Positions 1 through 6,588 of a stretch of DNA of 9,321 nt are shown here, one piece after another. Both the position numbers and the translations under genes were made by a program. The DNA comes from Candidatus Brocadiales bacterium (GTDB taxonomy: Bacteria; Planctomycetota; Brocadiia; Brocadiales; Bathyanammoxibiaceae). The stretch spans positions 1 to 9,321 of the forward strand of contig JAUQZZ010000075.1 in assembly GCA_030586765.1 (NCBI GenBank), given 5' to 3'. Below the pieces are notes generated by a model. It was not told the DNA's origin and searched no databases. It worked only from the letters and a program-made list of their open reading frames with translations. The stretch's first letter is position 1, and each line of letters begins with the position of its first letter.

Positions 1-902
1 GTAATAGTCTTTTCACTAAAGTTTGACTTAACCCAGGCCTGGATGATAAAGGGACGACCGCCTGTTCTGTTAATTACTTCGTTTATTTCTAGCGAGCTTC
101 TGGTGGTATGGGGGCCATGGACAAGCTGTATTAATTCTTGTATCTCCTCAAAGGTGAAGCCAGGGATTTCTACTAATCTTGTCTTTAGGGCCTGGAGTTC
201 TGGGCCGTGCCGTTTGAGGAAATCTATTCCGTTAGGAACCTCGTTGTTTAGTCCAAAGATGATAAAGAATCTGTTAGGCAGGTTTCGGGCGATACCCATC
301 AAGAATTCCTGAAAACTATCAGGACCCATCTCTGCTTGGTCTACCATAATAAGGTGTCTTTCCTCGCGCTGGGAGGATTCAGATACTGCCTGGAGAAGTC
401 TGAGGTATACGGTAAAGAGGGCTGGCCTGTGTTGTTCCATAAGTTCTTCCAACTTAGCCCGGGCTGACCATCTTTTGGAGGCATCCTTAAAGACATTGGC
501 TAACGTCTTTGAGGTGTTTTCAGTCTTTATCCTGAGGTGTTCTGAGACAGAGCCTATGATGTCTGAAAATACGCCAGTGGCCAACCCCCGCCAATGGGAT
601 AGGAGCTTCTGTCTAAAAAGGTTGGCCTTTTCTCTTAAATCTCTATGGGAGGGCGGTAGCCATTGGGTCAGTATCTGGGATAGGACTTCTAAAAAGAGGT
701 GGTTAGATTCTGAGGAGCCTTCGAGCCTGTAATAACCCTTAAATAGGCTGTCAGAGCGTAAGTGTTCCAGGAGTTGTCGGAGGAAATAGGATTTTCCAAT
801 TCCATGAGGGCCCAAGATTGGGATAATCGCCTTTTGGTTTTGACTCAGTATATCTTCTATCCTTAGTAACGGTTCCCTTCTTAGTACATTGGCTTCTTGC
901 AT
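1..902 (-). CDS. P-loop ATPase (AAA/STAND-like), 3' end beyond the window
   Basis: The minus-strand frame is open from an ATG at 902-900 to the window edge, giving 300 complete codons with no stop, so the C-terminus is missing. Seen directly: a Walker A motif GPHGIGKS at residues 31-38, a Walker B-like LIMVDQAE at 184-191 (hydrophobic strand, Asp, then Glu), a following strand RFFIIFGLNN at 211-220 that fits a sensor-1 position, and TGGRPFII at about 280-287, which resembles the 'TGG-P' helix found after the nucleotide-binding core of AAA_16/STAND ATPases. The P-loop begins only 30 residues from the start, which supports this start codon; ribosome-binding sequence is weak (GAG about 8 nt upstream). 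The ATG lies 5 nt after the nitroreductase stop, so the two are probably co-transcribed. The role (regulator, defence or DNA-linked ATPase) depends on the unseen C-terminal domain. ATPase identity is well supported; the subfamily is inferred. Confidence 0.8.
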   Translation of the reverse strand, partial: MQEANVLRREPLLRIEDILSQNQKAIIPILGPHGIGKSYFLRQLLEHLRSDSLFKGYYRLEGSSESNHLFLEVLSQILTQWLPPSHRDLREKANLFRQKLLSHWRGLATGVFSDIIGSVSEHLRIKTENTSKTLANVFKDASKRWSARAKLEELMEQHRPALFTVYLRLLQAVSESSQREERHLIMVDQAEMGPDSFQEFLMGIARNLPNRFFIIFGLNNEVPNGIDFLKRHGPELQALKTRLVEIPGFTFEEIQELIQLVHGPHTTRSSLEINEVINRTGGRPFIIQAWVKSNFSEKTI

Positions 903-907
903 GGAAG

Positions 908-1423
908 TTACTCTATAAAAGTTACTGCCTTTTCTCTGGGCGCCCTTCTTGGGGCTGTGGGGTGCTCGGCAGGATAACCCACGGGGATGATGGCCGTGGG
1001 GCGTAGGTAGGTGGGTAGTTGTAGGGTATCGGAGGCCTCTTTCTCATCGAAGGCGCCCACCCACACCGTGGCCAGGCCCAGTTCCTGGGCTACCAGGAGG
1101 AGGTTCTGGACGCTGGCCGCCACGTCCTGTATGGTGTAGAGGTCTTTGCCGCGGCTTCCGTAGTATGTGCCTATGCGCAGGTCGCAGCAGGCCACCACCA
1201 CCAAGGGGGCTTCGGCTATAAAGCCCTGCCCCCAGGCCGCCTTCGCCAGCTTATCCTTGACCTCTTTATTATAGACAAAGTAGAACTTCCTGCTCTGGAG
1301 GTTTCCTGCGCTGGGGGCCCATATTATGGCCTCTATCAGGGCTTCAACCATCTCCTTGGGTATTGCCTTACTTAGGAACCGCCTTACGCTCCTTCTTTCC
1401 TTTATGACTTCTAGGATACTCAT
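908..1423 (-). CDS. FMN-dependent nitroreductase family protein
   Basis: This 171-residue protein matches the compact nitroreductase fold, whose members bind FMN and use NAD(P)H to reduce nitro compounds, quinones or other substrates in the cytoplasm. Visible landmarks: RRSVRRF at residues 10-16 (the N-terminal Arg-rich FMN phosphate-binding segment), WAPSAGNLQ at 35-43 (usual form APSxxNxQP; here Ser replaces Pro after the Gln), the helix IQDVAASVQNLLLVAQELGL at 98-117 followed by TVWVGAF, and the C-terminal GYP at 149-151. The ATG at 1423 is preferred because GGAG lies 8 nt upstream and the conserved RRS segment then begins at residue 10. A GTG at 1492 would add 23 residues with no family likeness. 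Its actual substrate is not predictable. The gene body is about 63% G+C by hand count over 961-1200, well above the flanking genes, which hints at a different origin. Confidence 0.88.
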   Translation of the reverse strand: MSILEVIKERRSVRRFLSKAIPKEMVEALIEAIIWAPSAGNLQSRKFYFVYNKEVKDKLAKAAWGQGFIAEAPLVVVACCDLRIGTYYGSRGKDLYTIQDVAASVQNLLLVAQELGLATVWVGAFDEKEASDTLQLPTYLRPTAIIPVGYPAEHPTAPRRAPREKAVTFIE

Positions 1424-1495
1424 GGCTCTTGCTCCATTGTGGGCGTTCTTATGTAGGTGGCAACCCATCTCGGGCGGACCCACGCTACACACTAT

Positions 1496-2545
1496 CTATG
1501 GTCTGTTAGTAGTTATGCGATAAAGGGGGAGGAAGGTAGTGAAGATGTCCCAGTTCCCCTGCTGTACGTCTTCTGAGTCCCCATTGCGGAAGTCCATCCA
1601 GACGACCCTATCCTGGTAGATACAGGGCTGCCGCTGAGGGGCAGGAGAGTCGCAGAGTGGTTTCTGCGTGCCGGTGCTTATATCATAAATATAGATAGTG
1701 CTCTTACCGCCCCTTTCATCTACCCAAAGGGCAGTATCCTTCCAGACCTGGGGCCACCACTGTTTTGAGGGCTCGTTGCAGAGGCATAAGGTGGTCTTTG
1801 TTGAGATATCATACATGTAAATATCCCAGTTTCCATTCCTGGTATCCACCCACAGGATGCGCTCACCATGGATAACAGGACTAAACTGGTCGGAGGAATC
1901 GTAGGTGATCCTCTCTTCCTCTTTTTTAGTGAGGTCGTAGAGGTATATGTCCCAGTTTCCATGACGGTTATCATGCCAGACCACCTTGTCTTTATATATA
2001 TCTGGGCGTCCCTGAGTAGCGGGGTCATTTGTTATTTGTAGTGCCTCTTCGTTCTTTAGGTTATAAAGGTATATGTCGCCCAGTCCATACCCATTCCTCC
2101 AGTCCTCCCACACTACTAGGTCGCCCCACACCCTGGGAAGGAGCTCGTGCCAGTCTCCTTTGGATACGGGCCTGTTATCACCACTTTCCAGGTCTAGAAG
2201 CCACACGTCCCAATTCCTAGACCAGGCCTGATAAACCACCTTATCCCTGTGGAGGCGTATGGAGCTTATCTCTTGTTCGGTCTCTAGTAGTGGCATCTCC
2301 TCATCCTTGGAGGGGTCGTACATGAAGATATTAGCACGTCCCATGCGCCTGTCGAGCCAAAGGATTCTGGAGCCCCATATCTGGGGATGGAACTGAAAGG
2401 CGGGATGTGTGGTAACGGCCTTGCCACAGGAAGAATGCCCAAAGGAGGAGGGGCAGAGGCAGAGGGATAGGAGAAAAAAGAAGGCAGGAAGCAAAAGAGC
2501 TTTCGTACTTTTTACTCTTAGTGCCAGGACGTGGAGACCTTGCAT
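1496..2545 (-). CDS. Exported beta-propeller repeat protein (TolB/WD40-like)
   Basis: The 349-residue product starts with a Lys/Arg-containing segment and a hydrophobic stretch at about residues 16-34, consistent with a signal peptide or N-terminal anchor; no proper lipobox precedes the cysteines at 29, 31 or 40. The rest is a repeat with a period near 42 residues. The blade core has the pattern hydrophobic-W-x-D-x-R-x-G-N-x-D-I-Y-x-Y-D-L and starts at about residues 61, 103, 144, 188, 230, 272 and 314, so seven blades are visible. Copies are uneven: the second lacks the Gly and has WSRNWDVWLLDL, and the last carries an extra DSEDVQQ before GNWDIF. Such repeats occur in TolB-like and bacterial/archaeal surface beta-propellers that bind proteins or polysaccharides outside the cytoplasm. 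No catalytic motif was seen. The start ATG at 2545 has only a weak ribosome-binding site. The nitroreductase begins 72 nt downstream of its stop. Confidence 0.82.
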   Translation of the reverse strand: MQGLHVLALRVKSTKALLLPAFFFLLSLCLCPSSFGHSSCGKAVTTHPAFQFHPQIWGSRILWLDRRMGRANIFMYDPSKDEEMPLLETEQEISSIRLHRDKVVYQAWSRNWDVWLLDLESGDNRPVSKGDWHELLPRVWGDLVVWEDWRNGYGLGDIYLYNLKNEEALQITNDPATQGRPDIYKDKVVWHDNRHGNWDIYLYDLTKKEEERITYDSSDQFSPVIHGERILWVDTRNGNWDIYMYDISTKTTLCLCNEPSKQWWPQVWKDTALWVDERGGKSTIYIYDISTGTQKPLCDSPAPQRQPCIYQDRVVWMDFRNGDSEDVQQGNWDIFTTFLPLYRITTNRP

Positions 2546-2608
2546 CCAGTATCTGTAAAGATTTTTAAAAGAACGACACGTGAAAAGTTAGAATCGCACA
2601 GGTATAGG

Positions 2609-2839
2609 TTACCTTTTTCTTTTATAGCCCTTTTTGACGGGATTTCGCCCTTTTCCCTTTGCCTTCTTCGCTACTTTTTCCCTGGGGCATCGTATCTCTG
2701 GCAGAAATAACTCATTTTGACGGGAGAGCGGGTCTAGCTCAAAGAAGTGTCTAAGACCACATTCTGGACACATGAAGGCTACAATGGGTATAGGTATCTT
2801 GTGCCTACAGAAATCGCACTGGAAAAATTCAGATTTCAT
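2609..2839 (-). CDS. Small zinc-ribbon protein with basic tail
   Basis: A 76-residue protein of unknown function. It has two cysteine knuckles, C8-x2-C11 and C24-x2-C27 (CPECG), spaced by 12 residues, the usual layout of a structural zinc ribbon. A fifth cysteine is at 51. The last 20 residues are strongly basic (Lys/Arg-rich, ending KRKR), which suggests contact with nucleic acid or the ribosome; this is inference. The start is firm because a near-perfect Shine-Dalgarno sequence AGGAGGTT (2843-2850 on the plus strand) lies 3 nt before the ATG region. It is the first gene of the leftward set and has a TATAAT box just upstream. The next gene, the beta-propeller, starts 63 nt downstream. No family name is assigned; generic FmdB-like or FYDLN-type zinc ribbons are alternatives but neither matches closely by eye. 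Confidence 0.75.
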   Translation of the reverse strand: MKSEFFQCDFCRHKIPIPIVAFMCPECGLRHFFELDPLSRQNELFLPEIRCPREKVAKKAKGKGRNPVKKGYKRKR

Positions 2840-2842
2840 AGG

Positions 2843-2890
2843 AACCTCCTTTAAACATACATTATAAAGTATTTAACACCTTTTAGCGAA
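2843..2890 (-). promoter_or_regulatory. Promoter and Shine-Dalgarno for the zinc-ribbon gene
   Basis: Reading the minus strand, a perfect TATAAT (-10) lies at 2866-2861. The best -35 candidate is TTCGCT at 2890-2885 with an 18-bp spacer, only a 3/6 match, so the -35 is weak. Transcription would start near 2854, leaving a short leader that contains AGGAGGTT at 2850-2843. The -10 and ribosome site are seen directly; promoter activity is inferred. Confidence 0.5.
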
Positions 2891-2922
2891 AGAAAATTAA
2901 TGATTCTTGGTGATTTGAGTTC

Positions 2923-2950
2923 TTGACAAATTTTTTAAAAGAAGTATAAT
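2923..2950 (+). promoter_or_regulatory. Consensus sigma70 promoter for rpoZ and the ABC cassette
   Basis: TTGACA at 2923-2928 and TATAAT at 2945-2950 are both exact consensus hexamers, separated by 16 bp of A/T-rich sequence. The expected start is near 2957, about 40 nt before the rpoZ ATG. No hairpin or operator was recognised in the leader. Because the downstream genes follow with short gaps, this promoter may drive the whole run to 9012. Confidence 0.85.
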
Positions 2951-2997
2951 TTTTGTTTTGTCCCTCATTCCAATCTTAAAGTGTTAATTCTGAGCAA

Positions 2998-3237
2998 ATG
3001 CGAGAAGGAATATTAAGAGACATGGAGGCTCAGGTGAAGAAAGCAGGTGGCCCTTATCGCTTTAGCACTGTACTGGCAAAAAGGACAAGGCAGTTAGTGA
3101 AGGGCTCTTTAAGGGCCTTCGGGTCTGAGCCTTTGGACCCAATTAATACAGCTCTAGGAGAGTTTGCCCAGGGCAAGTTGCAGATACTGGAAGAAGGTAC
3201 CCTCCCTGAGCTACCAGAGAAAAAGGAGAAGAAGTAG
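2998..3237 (+). CDS. rpoZ: DNA-directed RNA polymerase subunit omega
   Basis: The 79-residue product carries the omega signature: PYRFSTVLAKRTRQLVKGS at 19-37 (compare the family's 'R-F-x-hydrophobic-V-xx-AKRARQL') and DPINTALGEFAQGKLQI at 47-63 (compare 'KP-xx-AL-x-E-hydrophobic-xxGK'). Omega binds the beta-prime C-terminus, assists assembly of core polymerase and in many bacteria takes part in ppGpp binding. Length is normal for the family; the C-terminal tail is Glu/Lys-rich and presumably flexible. The ATG at 2998 sits about 40 nt after the predicted transcription start with a weak GAG ribosome site. An alternative ATG at 3022 would remove eight residues without touching the conserved core. 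The ABC ATPase begins 8 nt after the stop, an unusual partner, since rpoZ more often sits beside gmk, coaBC or spoT. Confidence 0.9.
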   Translation: MREGILRDMEAQVKKAGGPYRFSTVLAKRTRQLVKGSLRAFGSEPLDPINTALGEFAQGKLQILEEGTLPELPEKKEKK

Positions 3238-3245
3238 GTAAGCAG

Positions 3246-4265
3246 ATGATCAAAGTAGACCACTTGACGAAGCGTTACGGCGATAAAACAGCTGTAGACG
3301 ATATATCCTTTGAGGTGCAGGAGGGGGAGATATTGGGCATGTTAGGCCCAAATGGTGCTGGCAAGACCACTACCATGCGTATCCTTACCTGTTTCACTCC
3401 TGCCACCTCGGGTTCGGCAACGGTAGCGGGGTGTGATGTCTTCGCAGATTCCCTAAGGGTTAGAAGGCAGATAGGATACTTACCAGAGAGCGTCCCTCTC
3501 TACCTGGATATGAGGGTAAATGAATATCTCCTGTTTAGGGCCCAACTTAAAAGGGTGCCCAGAAAGGAGATATACCCCAGGATCGAGCAATGCCTGGAGA
3601 AATGCGGTATTGTGGAGGTTAAGAACCAGATAATAGGTACCCTGTCTAAGGGTTACAGGCAGAGGGTGGGTCTGGCTGATACCCTAATCCACGACCCAAA
3701 GATATTAATCCTTGACGAGCCAACCATAGGTCTTGACCCAAATCAGATACGGCAGGTCCGACAACTCATCAAGGAGCTGGGACAAAGACATACCATCCTG
3801 TTATCCACCCACATCCTGCCCGAGGTAGAGATGATATGTGGTAGGGTTATCATCATAAACAGAGGTAAGATTGTAGCCAATGACACACCTTCTAATCTGG
3901 TGGCAAGGCTTAGGGGCGGGGCTACTGTGAGTCTTGAGGCTAAGGGGCCCTCAGAGGTTATAGAGAGGGCCTTAAGGGAAATCCCAGGTGTTATTAGGGT
4001 TACTGGTGGAAACAAAGGGCAGGTTAATCAATTCTTGGTAGAATCGGATAAAGGTAAAGATGCCAGGGAAGATATCTTTAAGACCTTTGCCAGGAATGAC
4101 TGGATATTGTTAGAAATGAAGAGGGATGTAATGACGCTGGAGGAAATCTTCCACCAGATTACTACTCAAGAGGCGGAGGAGGCTTATCGAGAAGAAGTGT
4201 CCCAAAGGCCTGCTGGAGGGGTTAAGGAGAGGCTTTCTGGAATCTTAGGCAGGCTGAAGAGATAA
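3246..4265 (+). CDS. ABC transporter ATP-binding protein (GldA/NatA-like, ABC-2 type)
   Basis: This 339-residue cytoplasmic ATPase should power the permease encoded next. All nucleotide-binding motifs are visible: Walker A GPNGAGKT at 34-41, signature LSKGYRQR at 133-140, Walker B ILILDEPT at 153-160, D-loop GLDP at 162-165 and the switch His in STHI at 187-190. The Q-loop position reads GYLPE (77-81), so the usual Gln is a Glu, with PLYLDMRVNEYL following; this is a common form in the GldA-like branch. Residues from about 225 onward form an accessory C-terminal domain typical of ABC-2 ATPases, ending in a basic helix. The start ATG has a weak ribosome site (AGG about 7 nt upstream) and lies 8 nt after rpoZ, implying one transcript. 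The closest named family member is the gliding motility protein GldA, but gliding cannot be concluded. The substrate is unknown. Confidence 0.93.
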   Translation: MIKVDHLTKRYGDKTAVDDISFEVQEGEILGMLGPNGAGKTTTMRILTCFTPATSGSATVAGCDVFADSLRVRRQIGYLPESVPLYLDMRVNEYLLFRAQLKRVPRKEIYPRIEQCLEKCGIVEVKNQIIGTLSKGYRQRVGLADTLIHDPKILILDEPTIGLDPNQIRQVRQLIKELGQRHTILLSTHILPEVEMICGRVIIINRGKIVANDTPSNLVARLRGGATVSLEAKGPSEVIERALREIPGVIRVTGGNKGQVNQFLVESDKGKDAREDIFKTFARNDWILLEMKRDVMTLEEIFHQITTQEAEEAYREEVSQRPAGGVKERLSGILGRLKR

Positions 4266-4343
4266 GAGACAGTTACGCAAGATGCGGTTATTGACCGAAT
4301 TCTACTGCTTCCCGACAGGCGTAGGGATAAGAGGTATAGAAAG

Positions 4344-5054
4344 ATGAATAATGTGCCTACTGTGTTTAAGCGGGAGATGATATCCTATTTTTATTCTCCT
4401 ATTGCCTATATAGTAATAGCAGTCTTCCTGGTCTTTTCGGGCTATTTTTTTGCAAGGATTCTAGCCCTTACCCAGCAGGCCACTCTCACATATAGCCTGG
4501 CCAATACACAGTTTATCCTCTCTATACTAGCGCCGGTGATAACTATGAAACTCCTATCAGAGGAGGTGCGGTCTGGCACAATAGAGATGCTTATGACAGC
4601 CCCAGTTACGGACTTCGAGGTGGTCTTCGGAAAGTTCTTGGCCGCCCTATTTCTCTATCTTGTCATGTTAGCCCCCACCCTCCTCTATGTGGTGTTTCTC
4701 AATTGGGTGGGGAAGCCAGATATAGGGCCCATCATCTCCAGCTATATCGGGCTGGCCCTGATGGGGTCTATGTTCGTCTCTGTAGGGTTGCTTATGTCTG
4801 CCTTGACCAAGAACCAGGTGGTGGCAGGTGTGACAGGCATTGTGACCTTGGTGATATTATTCTTTGCTGGTTATGCTGTGTCAGGGACGGAAGGCTGGTA
4901 TGTGGCTGCCCTTCAGTACATAGGCACCTATGACCACTGGGAGTCCTTTACCAAGGGCCTGGTTGATACCAGGGACGTAGTATATTACATAAGCATAACA
5001 GCTCTATGTATCTTTATTGCAGTTCGCATTGTTGAAAGTAGGAAGTGGAGGTAA
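4344..5054 (+). CDS. ABC-2 type transporter permease (GldF-like)
   Basis: A 236-residue integral membrane protein with about six hydrophobic helices: roughly residues 18-40, 57-70, 100-125, 137-155, 160-178 and 212-228. The conserved ABC-2 element EEVRSGTIEMLMTAPVT (72-88), located after the second helix, is present, as is the N-terminal amphipathic segment FKREMISYFYSPIAYI that leads into helix 1. It should dimerise and be driven by the ATPase encoded upstream. The ATG is preceded by AGAGG at 4330-4334, 9 nt away, which fixes the start. A gap of 78 nt separates it from the ATPase gene; that gap contains a 21-codon open frame whose TGA overlaps this ATG (ATGA). The GldG-family gene starts 6 nt after the stop. 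Length and topology are normal for single-domain GldF-type permeases. Confidence 0.92.
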   Translation: MNNVPTVFKREMISYFYSPIAYIVIAVFLVFSGYFFARILALTQQATLTYSLANTQFILSILAPVITMKLLSEEVRSGTIEMLMTAPVTDFEVVFGKFLAALFLYLVMLAPTLLYVVFLNWVGKPDIGPIISSYIGLALMGSMFVSVGLLMSALTKNQVVAGVTGIVTLVILFFAGYAVSGTEGWYVAALQYIGTYDHWESFTKGLVDTRDVVYYISITALCIFIAVRIVESRKWR

Positions 5055-5060
5055 GGGGTC

Positions 5061-6578
5061 TTGGAGGGAAGGAAATCTGGAAGGTTGGACTATAGCGCAC
5101 TTCTGAGGCGCAAAACGGTTATAGGGGCTAACGTAGTATTGATGACCCTTATTGCCTTTGGCATCTTTGCCATGGGGAGTTATCTCAACGCCAGGCATTA
5201 TGTCCGCTTCGACTTTACAGACACAGGTAGATTCTCCCTTTCTACCAAGACCAAAAATATATTAAAGGGCCTGGATAAGCCTGTAACGGTAACCGTACTC
5301 TTTAACCAAGCAGAACTCTTCTACGACCGAATTGTTGATATTTTGAGAGAGTATGAGTACACCTCCTCAAAGATAAAACTAGTGCACATAGACCCCGTCC
5401 GAAATCCCACAAAGATGCGGGAACTTACCCAGAGGATAAAGGCGGAGGAGATACAGCTTAACTCCATCATCTTTGAGTGCGGAGAAAGGGCCAAACACGT
5501 AGGCCAGGCAGATGTTATAGAGCGCAAGTTCCCCTTCAAGTTCAAAGGAGAGGAGGCCTTTACCGCTGCCATCCTCAGCGTTACCCAGGGGGAGCAGACG
5601 GCTGTATATGTGACCACTGGTCATGGAGAGCGGGGGCTGGAGGACTACGACCGTCCAGGTTTTTCTGATATAGCTACCGCCCTGAAGAGGGACAACTATA
5701 GGGTCATTCCCCTGGACCTGATGACCAGGAAGGAGATACCCGCTGACTGCGAAGTGCTAGTGATTGCTGGTCCAACAAAGTCCTTTGGTTCCGAGGAGAT
5801 AGCCTTTATAAGGAGTTATATAAGTGACCGTAAAGGTAGGCTCCTTGTTATGTTAGAACCTGCCTTTGGCCCTTACGAGAAGACAGGGCTTGAGGACCTG
5901 CTTAGGGAGTACTGTGTGAATGTTAAGAGTAATACTGTGGTGTACAATAAGGTCCAACTGCCTTTTTATGGCCTGCAGACGGTGGCTGAAATCTATGTAA
6001 ACGAAGAAAGGTATCCTGAGCACAGGATAACCCAAGATATGAGGAGCCTCAACAGCGTATTCTTCGGTGCTTGCGCCATAGAATGCCTCCCAGCTTCTAA
6101 TGAAAAACCCTATCAGTGCAAGCCCCTGGCCATGGGTCCTGACAATAGCTGGGGTGAGACGGATGTAGGCATAGCTCATCAAAAACCTGAGTTCAATCAG
6201 GATAAAGACCTTGCTGGTCCTATTACTATTGCAGCGACATCTGAGCCAGTAGATACGGAGGCCCAGGCAGCTATTGCCCATGGCTCTATTCCTGTTCAGG
6301 CCCCGCCTAAGGGACCACGCATCACGGTCTTTGGAGACGCAGACTTCATTGCCAATGAGTATGCTGGACACCCTGGCAACCGAGATATATTCCTCAACTC
6401 AGTAAATTGGCTTACTCAGAAGGAGACTCAGCTAGGAATCTCCGCAAAACCACCCGATGTAAGACGCGCCATGGTAGACCCCAGACAGATGAAGCTCATA
6501 TACTGGATTTCCGTGGCGGGGATGCCTGCCTTTGGACTGATAGTGGGGAGCTACGTCTGGTGGAGGAGAAGGAGGTAA
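5061..6578 (+). CDS. GldG family protein (ABC-type transport auxiliary component)
   Basis: The 505-residue product starts at TTG, with GGAGG ending 9 nt upstream and overlapping the end of the permease gene; no ATG would keep the N-terminal cytoplasmic segment. One helix at about 20-40 anchors the protein, a large domain follows, and a second helix at about 478-500 ends in WWRRRR. Family landmarks: RFSLSTKTKNILKGLDKPVTVTVLF (57-81), VHIDPVRNP (108-116), VYVTTGHGERGLEDYDRPG (182-200), the strand-loop LLVMLEPAFGP (261-271), a DNSWGETD segment (361-368), FGDADFIAN (424-432) and FLNSVNWL (444-451). This corresponds to the GldG/ABC_transp_aux arrangement. The big domain should face the periplasm or cell exterior, with both ends in the cytoplasm; this is inferred from basic flanks. 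An Ala/Pro-rich stretch at about 397-418 looks like a loose linker. Function is unknown outside gliding bacteria. Confidence 0.9.
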   Translation: MEGRKSGRLDYSALLRRKTVIGANVVLMTLIAFGIFAMGSYLNARHYVRFDFTDTGRFSLSTKTKNILKGLDKPVTVTVLFNQAELFYDRIVDILREYEYTSSKIKLVHIDPVRNPTKMRELTQRIKAEEIQLNSIIFECGERAKHVGQADVIERKFPFKFKGEEAFTAAILSVTQGEQTAVYVTTGHGERGLEDYDRPGFSDIATALKRDNYRVIPLDLMTRKEIPADCEVLVIAGPTKSFGSEEIAFIRSYISDRKGRLLVMLEPAFGPYEKTGLEDLLREYCVNVKSNTVVYNKVQLPFYGLQTVAEIYVNEERYPEHRITQDMRSLNSVFFGACAIECLPASNEKPYQCKPLAMGPDNSWGETDVGIAHQKPEFNQDKDLAGPITIAATSEPVDTEAQAAIAHGSIPVQAPPKGPRITVFGDADFIANEYAGHPGNRDIFLNSVNWLTQKETQLGISAKPPDVRRAMVDPRQMKLIYWISVAGMPAFGLIVGSYVWWRRRR

Positions 6579-6588
6579 GAGGGGGAAG

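Noticed and set aside
475..732. 85-residue plus-strand open frame opposite the ATPase
   Set aside because: The minus strand carries clear Walker motifs across this region; the plus frame looks like a shadow.
1424..1492. 23-residue upstream extension of the nitroreductase (GTG start at 1492)
   Set aside because: The added residues have no family likeness, and the ATG at 1423 has a GGAG at good spacing and places the conserved Arg segment normally.
1496..2545. Lipoprotein assignment for the beta-propeller protein
   Set aside because: The cysteines near the end of the hydrophobic segment are not preceded by a valid lipobox (LSLC, CLC and SSC contexts).
4291..4319. TTGACC as a -35 box for a promoter before the permease
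   Set aside because: No -10-like hexamer occurs 16-18 bp downstream.
5853..6371. 172-residue minus-strand open frame inside the GldG-like gene
   Set aside because: It lies wholly antisense to a well-supported gene, has no family motif and no ribosome-binding site was recognised.
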